A stretch of DNA of 64,000 nt. It comes from Sphingorhabdus pulchriflava. Its GTDB lineage: Bacteria; Pseudomonadota; Alphaproteobacteria; Sphingomonadales; Sphingomonadaceae. Location of the stretch: positions 1,984,001 to 2,048,000 of the forward strand of contig NZ_QRGP01000001.1 in NCBI RefSeq assembly GCF_003367235.1, read 5' to 3'. The notes under the pieces are model-generated. The model searched no databases. It worked only from the letters and a program-made list of their open reading frames with translations, and was not told the DNA's origin. The translations under genes and the position numbers were made by a program. This document shows, piece after piece, positions 15,687-24,222 of this stretch (position 1 is its first letter; every line of letters starts with the position of its first letter).

Positions 15687-17321
15687 TTATTTTCCCGCGC
15701 CAGCAACTTCGGGATAGGTTTGCCATAGCGTACCCAATGCAGCCTTCAGCGGATCGAGCCATTGTTCATAGGGCTTCCACTGCTCGACCCCGTCGCGATT
15801 GATCGGGCGGCGGACCTGTTCGCTCGATGCGGTGCGCACCGCACGCTTGTTCTGGTGGAAGTTGAGGCAGGCTTCCTCGAACGGCACGTCCAGATAATCG
15901 AGCATTGCGCGCACCTGCGCCTCGGGCTGTTCAATCACCTGTTCGTGGATCACGCGGTGGACGCGCCCCGGTAGCACCCTGTCGAAATGCGCCATCAGCC
16001 GCACATAATCGGCATAATAGCGTCCCATATCAGACAGGCTGTAGCTGAACGCCTGCCCCTTGGCGAAATGCTGGCGGAAGTTTGAAAAACAGCAATCGAG
16101 CGGATGCCGCCGCGCGTCGATGATCTTTGCATTGGGCAGGATCAGGTTGAGCAGGCCGGTATAGACCCAGTTGTTGGGCAGCTTGTCGATGTAAAAGGGT
16201 TTGTCGGTCTTGCGCTGCACAGCGGTGCGCTGAAGGAATTCAGCGCCCAGTTCGGTCAAACGCTCCGCTGGCATATCCCTGACCGCATCGACCCAGCCGC
16301 TCGGCGTTGCCTTGCCTTCGCGCAGCGCAATGGCAGGCAAGTCGGGCAATTCCATCGTGCCTTCGATCTGCGAATGGCTGGCCAATATCTGTTCGAGCAG
16401 CGTTGAACCGGCACGCGGCATGCCGAGGATGAAGACCGGATCGGGCGTGGGATCGCCCTGCCCTGCACGGGCAGCGACAAATTCGGGGGTGAAGGTGGCG
16501 ATGATCTTGTCGACATGCTGGGTCACCACATCAGGGTCGTAGTCTAGCTGGCTGTGCCGGATCGCATTGGCCCGTTCATAATGGCCGAAAGAAGTTTCGG
16601 CCTCACGTCGGTCGTCAAACGCCTTACCGAGCGCGAAATGCAGATGTAGCCGGTCATCGTCAGAGAGGCTAGGTGCCTCCAGTGCGGCCTCCATCGCCGC
16701 AATGTCGGCATCATCGAAGCGGACGGTCTTCAAATTGGCAAGACTCCACCAGACCTCGCCCAAGGTCGGCTCCACCGCCAGCGCGCGGCGATAGGCGGCG
16801 ATGCCTTCGTCCTGTTGCCCAACGGTCTTGAGGACATGGCCATAGCTCATCCAAAGCTTGGCATGCTGCGGGAAACGCTGCGTCAGCGCTCCATAGAGCG
16901 CCAGCGCCTCGTCATATTCGCCAATCCGACCCAGCGCGGCGGCCATAAGGCTTTGCCCGCTGGCATCGTCAGCGTCGACTTGCAGCACGGTATCAAGCAA
17001 CTCGACCGCCTCTTCGAAACGGTTTTGACGATAGAGTATTCCGGCAAGGTTTGATCGTGCAGCAGTGAAATCGGGGGCAAGCTCGATGGCCCGTCGAAGC
17101 AATGCCTCACTGTCCTTGAACCGCCCCAGCCGCGCCGCCAGTTGCGCCATCAGACGGATTGCCGCTACATCGAACGGGTCTTTATGCAGATGTGCGCGCA
17201 AAATCGGCTCGGCATCGGGCAGCCGGTCTTCGTTGATCGCCAGCGCCGCCTCGATAAGTTGCGGATTGCGCATGCCGCGCGCGACATAGTGGCTGGCAAG
17301 ATCAGGGGCGTTCTGCGTCAT
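15687..17321 (-). CDS. TPR-repeat sulfotransferase-domain protein
   Basis: A 544-residue two-domain protein. The N-terminal half (about residues 10-250) is a row of tetratricopeptide repeats (ARLGRFKDSEALLRRAIELA, LYRQNRFEEAVELLDTVLQV). The C-terminal half is a sulfotransferase with the PAPS 5'-phosphosulfate loop FILGMPRAGSTLLEQIL and the 3'-phosphate region DARRHPLDCCFSNF. Such proteins move sulfate from PAPS to proteins, glycans or lipids; the target is unknown. I start at ATG 17321; an in-frame TTG at 17357 would overlap recF. No signal peptide or membrane segment. Confidence 0.85.
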   Translation of the reverse strand: MTQNAPDLASHYVARGMRNPQLIEAALAINEDRLPDAEPILRAHLHKDPFDVAAIRLMAQLAARLGRFKDSEALLRRAIELAPDFTAARSNLAGILYRQNRFEEAVELLDTVLQVDADDASGQSLMAAALGRIGEYDEALALYGALTQRFPQHAKLWMSYGHVLKTVGQQDEGIAAYRRALAVEPTLGEVWWSLANLKTVRFDDADIAAMEAALEAPSLSDDDRLHLHFALGKAFDDRREAETSFGHYERANAIRHSQLDYDPDVVTQHVDKIIATFTPEFVAARAGQGDPTPDPVFILGMPRAGSTLLEQILASHSQIEGTMELPDLPAIALREGKATPSGWVDAVRDMPAERLTELGAEFLQRTAVQRKTDKPFYIDKLPNNWVYTGLLNLILPNAKIIDARRHPLDCCFSNFRQHFAKGQAFSYSLSDMGRYYADYVRLMAHFDRVLPGRVHRVIHEQVIEQPEAQVRAMLDYLDVPFEEACLNFHQNKRAVRTASSEQVRRPINRDGVEQWKPYEQWLDPLKAALGTLWQTYPEVAGAGK

Positions 17322-17349
17322 ATCGATGCGCTTATCGCACTCGCCGGTT

Positions 17350-18414
17350 TCAGCCAAGCGCGCTCTCGGCGATGTGCAGCCGCAAGGCGTCTGAACCTGC
17401 GCTATCGAACAGGCTTTCCTCGGTGCCTGTCATCCACACCTGGCTGCCGGTATCGTAGAGCCGCTCGAACAAGGCCTCGCGACGACCGGGATCGAGATGC
17501 GCCGCGATCTCATCAAGCAGCAGGATCGGTGGTGCCCCGCGCAATTCAGCCACCAGCCGGGCATGGGCAAGAATAAGCGAGAGCAGCAGCGCTTTTTGCT
17601 CGCCCGTTGAACAGCTTGCCGCTGGCTGGCCATGGCCGTCATGCCGAACGAGCAGGTCGTTGCGGTGCGGGCCGGACAATGTGCGACCCGCCGCCCGTTC
17701 ACGCCCGCGATTGGCTTTCCAGCCAGCGGCCAGCGTGTCGGCAACGGGGATGCTGTCATCCTCCAGCACTAGCAAAGGCCGGGCAAAGGGTGATGGCGGC
17801 ATGGCGGCAAGCCGTTCGGAAAGCTGCGCCACTGTGCGCGACCGGCTTTCGACAATTGCCGCCGCATATTGCGCCATACTGGCTTCGACCGCATCGAACC
17901 AGGCGGCATCGCCCTGGCCTTCGGACAGCATCCGGTTGCGCTGGCGCAGGGCATTTTCATAACGGCTGCTATTGAGCGCGTGCGAAGGCTCAAGCGCCAG
18001 CACCAACCGATCAAGAAAACGGCGGCGCGCGCCGGCCCCGTCCATGAACAGCCGGTCCATCGCAGGCGTCAGCCACAATATGGACAGCCATTCCGCCAGA
18101 TCGTTGATCGCGGCATTGGCACCGTTGATATGCACGATACGGCGCCCCGGTGCTTCCGCCGACACTGCAGTGCCCAGCGCCGTCTCGTCGAGCTTCGCAG
18201 CCACGGCAAATCCTCCGCATCCACCTTGCCGAGCCATTTCGTGCAAATTGCTCCGGCGCAGACCCCGCCCCGGGACCAACAACGACACCGCCTCCAATAT
18301 ATTGGTCTTCCCGGCCCCGTTTGCGCCATGCAGGATAATGAAGCGCCCCTGCGGACGCACGCTCAGCGCCGCATGGTTGCGAAAATCTGTCAGGTCGAGC
18401 CTATCGAGCGCCAT
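17350..18414 (-). CDS. recF: DNA replication and repair protein RecF
   Basis: RecF, 354 residues, an SMC-like ATPase that loads RecA at single-strand gaps with RecO and RecR. It starts [14 protein letters not shown], the usual RecF opening, with Walker A GANGAGKT at residues 30-37, the signature [11 protein letters not shown], and Walker [13 protein letters not shown]. It is not beside dnaA or dnaN here, which is common in this order. The sulfotransferase gene follows on the same strand. Confidence 0.95.
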   Translation of the reverse strand: MALDRLDLTDFRNHAALSVRPQGRFIILHGANGAGKTNILEAVSLLVPGRGLRRSNLHEMARQGGCGGFAVAAKLDETALGTAVSAEAPGRRIVHINGANAAINDLAEWLSILWLTPAMDRLFMDGAGARRRFLDRLVLALEPSHALNSSRYENALRQRNRMLSEGQGDAAWFDAVEASMAQYAAAIVESRSRTVAQLSERLAAMPPSPFARPLLVLEDDSIPVADTLAAGWKANRGRERAAGRTLSGPHRNDLLVRHDGHGQPAASCSTGEQKALLLSLILAHARLVAELRGAPPILLLDEIAAHLDPGRREALFERLYDTGSQVWMTGTEESLFDSAGSDALRLHIAESALG

Positions 18415-18600
18415 GCCAGCGCCCTATCCGAGATGCAGCCTGCGTCAATGTCGATTTGGGTTAGCTGCACATCCATGGTGCGGATTTCACCAACTCCATT
18501 CCAAAATGTTGGCGCATTTTCCCAATATTCAGATTTGTAAAATCGTCTTCCAAGAGCATGAATTACATCATGATATTGTATTTATGTGTTTTTCTAAAAC

Positions 18601-18617
18601 TGGCACGCCCCATGCTT
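18601..18617 (+). promoter_or_regulatory. Sigma-54 (-24/-12) promoter
   Basis: TGGCACGCCCCATGCTT has the invariant GG (18602-18603) and GC (18614-18615) exactly 10 nt apart, with the full -24 half TGGCACG. Transcription would start near 18627, leaving a leader of about 45 nt before the first micropeptide. The AT-rich stretch upstream could hold sites for an enhancer-binding activator such as PspF; none identified. Confidence 0.75.
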
Positions 18618-18671
18618 ATACCTTGGCATCCCCGGAATGATCCGGAACATGAACAAGGAAGGACTTTTAAA

Positions 18672-18791
18672 ATGACCATTTCGACCCGCAACCAGTTCGC
18701 TTCGGTTTTCGCAGCTATCGCATGTGCATTCCTGACCATCGGCGTCAGCATTGCTCCGGCCGTTGCTCCCATGTCGCCTTATCTTGCCTGA
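18672..18791 (+). CDS. Micropeptide 1 of a duplicated pair, hydrophobic, 39 residues
   Basis: A 39-residue peptide with RNQFASVFAAIACAF and TIGVSIAPAVAP, one hydrophobic helix after a short polar N-terminus. A strong ribosome site AAGGAAGGA (18655-18663) lies 8 nt before the ATG. The next gene encodes a clear paralogue: about 18 of 31 aligned positions are identical (RNQ, CAF, SIAPAV), and the leader around the ATG is duplicated too. Translation from this ATG is supported by the paralogy. It could be an inner-membrane peptide, or be cleaved after AVA; both are inference. Function unknown. Confidence 0.75.
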   Translation: MTISTRNQFASVFAAIACAFLTIGVSIAPAVAPMSPYLA

Positions 18792-18821
18792 TCGCAAGAC
18801 GATTTCGAAAGGATTTTTGAA

Positions 18822-18932
18822 ATGAACGCCCCGCTTCGCAACCAGCTTTTTTCGATCGCAGCAGCCTTGGTCTGCGCGTTCATCACCGTCGGCATGAGCA
18901 TCGCGCCCGCCGTCAGCAATGGTATCGCATGA
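18822..18932 (+). CDS. Micropeptide 2 of a duplicated pair, hydrophobic, 36 residues
   Basis: A 36-residue paralogue of the preceding peptide (RNQLFSIAAALVCAF, TVGMSIAPAVSN). Ribosome site AAAGGA (18808-18813) is 8 nt before the ATG, the same spacing as in copy 1. Its stop overlaps an in-frame ATG of the PspC gene (ATGA at 18929-18932), which ties it to that gene. The pair is too short for usual gene callers. It is probably a small membrane peptide made with the PspC protein under sigma-54 control. Confidence 0.75.
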   Translation: MNAPLRNQLFSIAAALVCAFITVGMSIAPAVSNGIA

Positions 18933-18979
18933 TGCGCCGCGATCCTGTCATCAAAACAGTTAATGGGAGTAAAGGTAAA

Positions 18980-19156
18980 ATGACCAAATTGACACTCGAT
19001 CGTACCAACAAGAAAATCATGGGCGTTTGCGCCGGACTTTCGAACTGGAGCGGCATTGATACTACCGTCATCCGTATAGCTTTTGTTATAGCTACTCTGG
19101 TTGGCTTTGGTTCGGCTCTTCTGATCTACATCGCATTGGGGTTGATCCTCGATTGA
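18980..19156 (+). CDS. PspC-domain membrane protein
   Basis: A 58-residue single-domain PspC protein (phage shock protein C family), acting in the inner membrane. It starts MTKLTLDRTNKKIMGVCAGLSNWSG, the usual PspC opening with the conserved GVCAGL, then one membrane helix ending ALLIYIALGLILD. I start at ATG 18980, behind AAAGG (18971-18975). ATG 18929 is in frame and overlaps the micropeptide stop, adding a basic 17-residue extension. Psp proteins respond to envelope stress, and the sigma-54 promoter upstream fits, but no pspA or pspF is in the window. Confidence 0.85.
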   Translation: MTKLTLDRTNKKIMGVCAGLSNWSGIDTTVIRIAFVIATLVGFGSALLIYIALGLILD

Positions 19157-19228
19157 TCCCAACGATGTAAACAAACGTCACCCCATGCCGTTATTCAATT
19201 TGGACTTTAACGTTATGGGTGGTAATAG

Positions 19229-19609
19229 ATGGCGCAGATACAGACTTCCAGCCAGGAGCGGCAATGCGTGTCTGAAGGCGACCAACGTTCAAACGCCCCC
19301 GAATCCGGGATGGAGGCCCGCCGCTTCAACCGTGACCATGTTTATATACCGATTGAAATCCGCGAACATGGCGCAGGGCGGCACAAAGGGCAGATGATCG
19401 ACCTGTCGCAATCCGGTTGTCGCATAAATTGTCCGGTCCTGCTCAATCTGAATCGCAGGGTCTTTGTGACCCTGCCAGAATTTGCCCCGCTTGAAGTTGA
19501 AGTCATCTGGAAACAGGGCGACGAATATGGTTGCTCATTCCACAATGGACTTCATCAGGCAGTATACGACCATATCGTCGCGAAATTCCCGTCACTGGGA
19601 GGCTATTGA
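19229..19609 (+). CDS. PilZ-domain protein
   Basis: A 126-residue PilZ protein, a likely cyclic di-GMP receptor. The two binding motifs are present: the RxxxR-type RRFNR near residue 31 and D/NxSxxG as DLSQSG about 30 residues later. VTLPEFAPLEVEVIWKQGDEYGCSF is the usual beta-barrel end. It is cytoplasmic, with a polar N-terminal extension. Its stop overlaps the TTG start of the nuclease gene. Confidence 0.85.
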   Translation: MAQIQTSSQERQCVSEGDQRSNAPESGMEARRFNRDHVYIPIEIREHGAGRHKGQMIDLSQSGCRINCPVLLNLNRRVFVTLPEFAPLEVEVIWKQGDEYGCSFHNGLHQAVYDHIVAKFPSLGGY

Positions 19610-20172
19610 TCACCCTCAAATTCCCTGACGGCCGGGTGTATCGCAAACGCGGTTACCGCATTGTGCGCGGCCTATTTTTCCTCTTGATGCTCGGCGCCAT
19701 TTTGGCCGCCTGGTATTATGCCGATGGTATTGTTTCACGCGAAACGATCATTGCTGCACGATCGCCCATGCAGACCGCCGACGGTGACAGCTTTGCCATC
19801 GGCCCACGCAAATTCCGCCTGAAGGGCATCGATGCCCCTGAATACCGCCAGACCTGCAATGATGCCAAAGGTATGAAATGGGAATGCGGCAAGGCGGCCC
19901 GGGCGGCACTCGAAAAACTGCTGCTCGAACCCGGCCTCACATGTGTAACCGATGCGCAGGACCGCTATCATCGCGCACTCGCCACCTGCAAAACCACGCA
20001 AACACCTGATTTGGGTGCCAAACAGGTGACCGACGGATTCGCGGTGTCACACGAATATTATGGCCTGCGCGACTATGGCAGCGAAGAAGACGCAGCCAGC
20101 TCGGCTCGCCGGGGTATCTGGCAAGGCAACTTCATTCAACCCGACCTTTGGCGCGCGACACAGACACGTTAG
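19606..20172 (+). CDS. Membrane-anchored thermonuclease-family protein
   Basis: A staphylococcal nuclease-like protein of 188 residues. One N-terminal membrane helix (LFFLLMLGAILAAWYYA) places the nuclease domain outside the cytoplasm. The catalytic pattern is present: FRLKGIDAPEYRQTC with the Arg and Glu, then DRYHRALATC with the second Arg. Four cysteines could form disulfides. I chose TTG 19606 because a strong GGGAGG lies about 5 nt upstream and the TTG overlaps the PilZ stop (TTGA). It probably cuts extracellular or periplasmic nucleic acid. Confidence 0.82.
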   Translation: MITLKFPDGRVYRKRGYRIVRGLFFLLMLGAILAAWYYADGIVSRETIIAARSPMQTADGDSFAIGPRKFRLKGIDAPEYRQTCNDAKGMKWECGKAARAALEKLLLEPGLTCVTDAQDRYHRALATCKTTQTPDLGAKQVTDGFAVSHEYYGLRDYGSEEDAASSARRGIWQGNFIQPDLWRATQTR

Positions 20173-20180
20173 AGCAAAGT

Positions 20181-21311
20181 TCAGGCAACCTTCCGCACGA
20201 AGACCGTACCCGCTGAATAGCCCGCCCCGAAAGAGCAGATCAGCCCGGTATCGCCGACCTTAAGGTCTTCATTATGCTTGTGGAAGGCGATGATCGAACC
20301 CGCGCTCGAGGTATTGGCATAGGTGTCGAGCACAGTCGGGCTCTCATCTTCATTCGCTTCATGTCCCAGCACGCGCTGCGAAATCAGGCGGTTCATTCCC
20401 TGATTGGCCTGATGCAACCACAGACGGCGCAGATTACTGCCCTCAAGGCCCAAATGCGCGGCATGGTCGACGATCATTTGCGCGACCATCGGCACCACTT
20501 CCTTGAACACCTTGCGGCCTTCCTGGACAAACAGCTTGTCGGTCTTGGGCCCGCTCTGGTCAACCGGCCCCTTGCCCTCGGCGCGGTTGAGAAAACCGAA
20601 ATTGTTGCGGATATTGTTGCTAAACTGGGTCTTCAGCCGGGTACCGAGAATTTCCCAATGCTTGGCAGGGGCCAGATCCTTGGCCTCGACAAGAATGGCG
20701 GTTGCAACATCGCCAAAGATGAAGTGGCTGTCGCGATCGCGCCAGTTCAAATGGCCCGAGGTGATTTCGGGGTTCACCACCAACACCGACCGCGCGTTGC
20801 CGCTGCGGATATAGTCAGCTGCGGTCTGGATGCCAAAGGTGGCGGACGAGCAAGCGACATTCATATCGAAACCGAAACCGCGCTCCATACCCAGCTCGTG
20901 CTGGATTTCGACCGCCATTGCCGGATAGCCGCGCTGCATATTCGAAGCGGCGCAGAGGACAGCGTCGACATCGGCGATATCGCGTCCGGCCTTCGCAAGC
21001 GCATCGCGACAGGCGGCAACGCCGATTTCGGCCATCAGCGAAATCTGGTCATTGGGGCGCTCGGCATAGCGCGGCTCCATGATTTCGGGATCGATGATAC
21101 CGGTCTTGTCAATCACATGGCGCGATTTGATGCCGCTCGCTTTTTCGACAAATTCAACCGAGCTGTGCACCAAAGGCTCGGCATCGGGATTTTGTGCATT
21201 ATACAGATCAACATAGGCGTTGAAGCTCGCGACCAGTTCCTCGTTCGAGATGGTATCGCTAGGGGTGTAAAGCCCGGTCGCCGAAATGACCGGAATGAAG
21301 GCGTCTGACAT
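20181..21311 (-). CDS. FabH-like 3-oxoacyl-ACP synthase III family protein
   Basis: A 376-residue thiolase-fold condensing enzyme. The triad is visible: Cys154 in NVACSSATFG, His300 in WLHQANQGMN and Asn333 in TYANTSSAG. It is longer than housekeeping FabH (about 320) and has a distinctive FNAYVDLYNAQNPDAE N-terminal region, so it belongs to a FabH-like subgroup that may prime with, or condense, longer acyl chains. I start at ATG 21311 (MSDAFIPVISATG). It is divergent from an acyltransferase gene, which supports a lipid role; the exact reaction is not known. Confidence 0.85.
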   Translation of the reverse strand: MSDAFIPVISATGLYTPSDTISNEELVASFNAYVDLYNAQNPDAEPLVHSSVEFVEKASGIKSRHVIDKTGIIDPEIMEPRYAERPNDQISLMAEIGVAACRDALAKAGRDIADVDAVLCAASNMQRGYPAMAVEIQHELGMERGFGFDMNVACSSATFGIQTAADYIRSGNARSVLVVNPEITSGHLNWRDRDSHFIFGDVATAILVEAKDLAPAKHWEILGTRLKTQFSNNIRNNFGFLNRAEGKGPVDQSGPKTDKLFVQEGRKVFKEVVPMVAQMIVDHAAHLGLEGSNLRRLWLHQANQGMNRLISQRVLGHEANEDESPTVLDTYANTSSAGSIIAFHKHNEDLKVGDTGLICSFGAGYSAGTVFVRKVA

Positions 21312-21438
21312 GGCAATCCCGCTTGAATTATTTTGATGGCAGCGGACTAGCGCCACCCAATACGGGAAACAAGCTAATTGCTTTTGCAATCGGGCAAGTC
21401 CAGTGTCTGCCGATAGTGAGAGGGGAAGCAGGTCGCAT

Positions 21439-22044
21439 ATGACCAACCAAATTCGTCGGCCAAGCCTGGTGTCACGTCTGTTCCGTAGGGCACTTGTATG
21501 GATTTATCGCCGCAACGGCTGGTCCGCTTTTGGTGAAGTGCCCGAACCGCGCAAATTTGTCCTGATAGCTGCACCACACACGTCAAACTGGGACTTTCTC
21601 TATTTCATCGGCTTGACCGAAGATCTGGGTATCATGCCGCATTTCATGGCGAAAAAGTCGCTGTTTCGCTGGCCATGGAAGAATTTCATGCTCGATATGG
21701 GCGGCGTGCCCGTCGACCGTTCGTCGAACCAAAATTATGTTCAGGCGATGATCGACGAATTTGCGAAACGCACCGAATTCATGCTCACCATAGCCCCTGA
21801 AGGAACGCGCGGTGCAGTGCGTAAATGGAAAACCGGTTTCTATCACATCGCCCTGGGTGCCAAAGTGCCGCTGGTGGTCGGAATGATGGACTATGCCAAG
21901 AAAAGTGGCGGCCTTGGTCCGGCGATCTGGCCAACCGGCGATTTCAAAGCAGATATGGCGAAGATTGCTGAACTTTACGCCAAAGTGACGCCGAAACATC
22001 CGGGCAAAAAGATGGCGAGTATAACAGGGGAGAGCGAAACATGA
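21439..22044 (+). CDS. PlsC-type acyltransferase family protein
   Basis: A 201-residue lysophospholipid acyltransferase-like protein. The catalytic HX4D is HTSNWD, followed by FMAKKSLFRWP, then GGVPVDRS (substrate-binding motif), and APEGTRG as the third motif. It lacks long membrane segments. ATG 21439 is preceded by AGGGGAAG; an in-frame upstream extension is less likely. It overlaps the DUF1295 gene (ATGA at 22041-22044), so the pair probably modify membrane lipids together. Confidence 0.85.
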   Translation: MTNQIRRPSLVSRLFRRALVWIYRRNGWSAFGEVPEPRKFVLIAAPHTSNWDFLYFIGLTEDLGIMPHFMAKKSLFRWPWKNFMLDMGGVPVDRSSNQNYVQAMIDEFAKRTEFMLTIAPEGTRGAVRKWKTGFYHIALGAKVPLVVGMMDYAKKSGGLGPAIWPTGDFKADMAKIAELYAKVTPKHPGKKMASITGESET

Positions 22045-22847
22045 GCGAAGCACTGACAATGCTGGCAATCAACCTTGGGGCGTTGATGATCGCGATCCTT
22101 TTGCTCTGGGCCTATGCGGTCAAAATTCGCGACGTCTCTTTCATCGATGCCTTCTGGGCGTTCGGCATGGTCATCCTTGCATGGGCAAGCTGGTTCCAGA
22201 TCGACGGGCAGGGTCGCCGTGCCGATGTGTTGCTGGCGCTCACAACGATTTGGGGCGTGCGACTTGCCGCGCACCTCGTCACCCGTTGGCGGCGCGAGGG
22301 CGAAGACCCCCGTTACAAGAAGATCATGGGCCATGCGATGGAAACCAAGGGCTGGAGCTGGGCCAAGACCGCGCTGCTGATGGTATTCCTGACGCAAGCG
22401 CCGTTGTTGTTCATCACTTCGCTGCCCGCGCAGCTCGGCATCTGGGCGAGTGAAGGCGGGCGCTGGGTGATGGGGCCGATTGCATGGGCAGGCGTTGCCG
22501 TCGCGTTGATCGGCATTATCTTTGAAACCGTTGGCGATGCGCAGTTAAAGGCCTTCCGCCACAACCCTGCAAACAAGGGTAAGGTGCTCGATACCGGGTT
22601 GTGGCGCTATACCCGCCACCCCAATTATTTCGGCGATGCCTGCACCTGGTGGGGTATCTGGCTGGTGGCGGCGGAAACTGGCCCAGCCGGTTGGATCAGC
22701 ATCATCGGCCCGATCTTCCTGACCTTCACTTTGACCAAATGGTCTGGCAAGCCGTTGCTCGAGCGTGGGCTGAAGAAGAGCCGACCGGGTTATGTCGAAT
22801 ATGTCGAGCGGACGTCGGGCTTCTTCCCCTGGCCGCCGAAGAAATAG
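22041..22847 (+). CDS. DUF1295 (steroid 5-alpha-reductase-like) membrane protein
   Basis: A 268-residue polytopic membrane protein of the DUF1295 family, related to steroid 5-alpha-reductases and isoprenylcysteine methyltransferases. The diagnostic C-terminal motif is present: LWRYTRHPNYFGDACTWWGIW, given here as LWRYTRHPNYFGD then CTWWGIW. About six hydrophobic segments. It is coupled to the acyltransferase before it and converges with the P450 gene. The reaction is probably an NADPH-dependent reduction or a methyl transfer on a lipid; unproved. Confidence 0.88.
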   Translation: MSEALTMLAINLGALMIAILLLWAYAVKIRDVSFIDAFWAFGMVILAWASWFQIDGQGRRADVLLALTTIWGVRLAAHLVTRWRREGEDPRYKKIMGHAMETKGWSWAKTALLMVFLTQAPLLFITSLPAQLGIWASEGGRWVMGPIAWAGVAVALIGIIFETVGDAQLKAFRHNPANKGKVLDTGLWRYTRHPNYFGDACTWWGIWLVAAETGPAGWISIIGPIFLTFTLTKWSGKPLLERGLKKSRPGYVEYVERTSGFFPWPPKK

Positions 22848-22859
22848 CCCTTTTCGGGG

Positions 22860-24080
22860 CTATTTCACCAACCACACCTCGCCATAGCCGTTAAACGCAG
22901 GCGCGACCTTGTGCTTCACCTCGCGTCCCGGCGCGAAGGCAAGGTTAGGGAAGCGTTCGAACAGCATCGGCAATGCAATCTTTGCCTGCGCCTTGCCCAG
23001 CCCTGCGCCAAGGCAATAATGTGCGCCGCCGCCAAAGGCGAAATGCTGCACGTTCTTGCGTTCGATATCGAATTTCAGCGGATCGGGGTTCATTTCGGGA
23101 TCATAATGCACGCCAAAAAGCGACATGTGGATCGTATCGCCTTTCTTGATCGCCTTGTCGGCAACCTGCATATCCTCATGCGCGCTGCGCAGCACCTGCG
23201 ATACCGGCGGTTCGACGCGCAGGATTTCGTCCATCGCATTGTCGTGCAAGTCGGACCGCGCGCGGAATTTGGCGAGCTGATCGGGATTTTTCAGCAACTG
23301 CACCACGCCAGCGCCGAGCATATCGGTGGTGGTCGAATTGCCTGCGATCAGCAACAGGCGGATCAGCAACACGATGTCCTGCGTCGTCAGGCTGTCGCCC
23401 TCTTCCTCCGCCTGCGCAAGGCGAGTGATCAGGTCGTCGCTTGGCTGGTTCCGCCGAATATCCACCTCGCGCGCCAGATAGTCGGCAAGCACGGTTGTCG
23501 ATTCCTCGTAAAGCGCTGTCTGTTCGGGCGTGCGAAAGGGGTTGAGCGCCTGCATGCAGCCCAGCGACCAGCGGCGGAAATCCTTGCGGTCGGCGGGGTT
23601 GATACCCAGCAATTCGGCCATCACCGTGGTCGGCAAGGGCGAACCGAACAGCTGGACAAAATCAAACTCGCCCTCCGCCGCCTCGATATCGTCGGCCAGT
23701 CCCTTGGCGATTTCCTCAATCCGCGGCAGCAGGGCATCGACCGACCGCTTGTTGAACGCCTTCAGCACCAGCGTCCGCTGTCGCTTATGCTCGGGATCGT
23801 CGAGCATCAGGATCGACAATTCCTTGCTGTTATTGCCGTACAGTGTCTTGGAAAAACTGCCTTCATTGGCCTTGCGCGGATCGGCGTTGAGTTCGCGGTT
23901 CTTGATCAGTTCCGAAACCTCTTGCCCGCGCGTCAGAAAGTATCGGCCAAGCTGCTGGTCATGATGCACCGGGTCCGCCGCACGCAACCGGTCGAGCGGA
24001 ACCCAAGGCGTTTCGCGATAGGTCGGGTCAAGCGCCGAAAGCTGGTATCCCGTTGGCAGAGGCTGTTCTTCGTCGGACAT
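22860..24080 (-). CDS. Cytochrome P450
   Basis: A soluble bacterial P450, 406 residues. The haem loop FAFGGGAHYCLG carries the thiolate ligand Cys356. The K-helix ExxR is EILR at 285-288, and the I-helix has AGNSTTT at 246-252. In most P450s the residue before the Thr pair is acidic (Asp/Glu); here it is Ser, which may alter proton delivery. I start at ATG 24080 (MSDEEQPLP), since the longer frame extends into a region without homology. No ferredoxin gene is adjacent. Substrate unknown. Confidence 0.92.
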   Translation of the reverse strand: MSDEEQPLPTGYQLSALDPTYRETPWVPLDRLRAADPVHHDQQLGRYFLTRGQEVSELIKNRELNADPRKANEGSFSKTLYGNNSKELSILMLDDPEHKRQRTLVLKAFNKRSVDALLPRIEEIAKGLADDIEAAEGEFDFVQLFGSPLPTTVMAELLGINPADRKDFRRWSLGCMQALNPFRTPEQTALYEESTTVLADYLAREVDIRRNQPSDDLITRLAQAEEEGDSLTTQDIVLLIRLLLIAGNSTTTDMLGAGVVQLLKNPDQLAKFRARSDLHDNAMDEILRVEPPVSQVLRSAHEDMQVADKAIKKGDTIHMSLFGVHYDPEMNPDPLKFDIERKNVQHFAFGGGAHYCLGAGLGKAQAKIALPMLFERFPNLAFAPGREVKHKVAPAFNGYGEVWLVK

Positions 24081-24222
24081 GAAAGGCTTCTCGCTAGTTA
24101 TATAACCACCCACATAGACGATACGCAGCACGGGCAGCTTTACAAGTGCGCTTACCATTTTCGACGGGGAGAAATTTGCCCTGTGTCAAATACAGCGCGC
24201 AATATTCCTGCTAGCAGCATCT

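Noticed and set aside
20274-21308. Open frame of 344 codons opposite the FabH-like gene
   Set aside because: The condensing-enzyme triad is on the minus strand; no domain in the antisense product.
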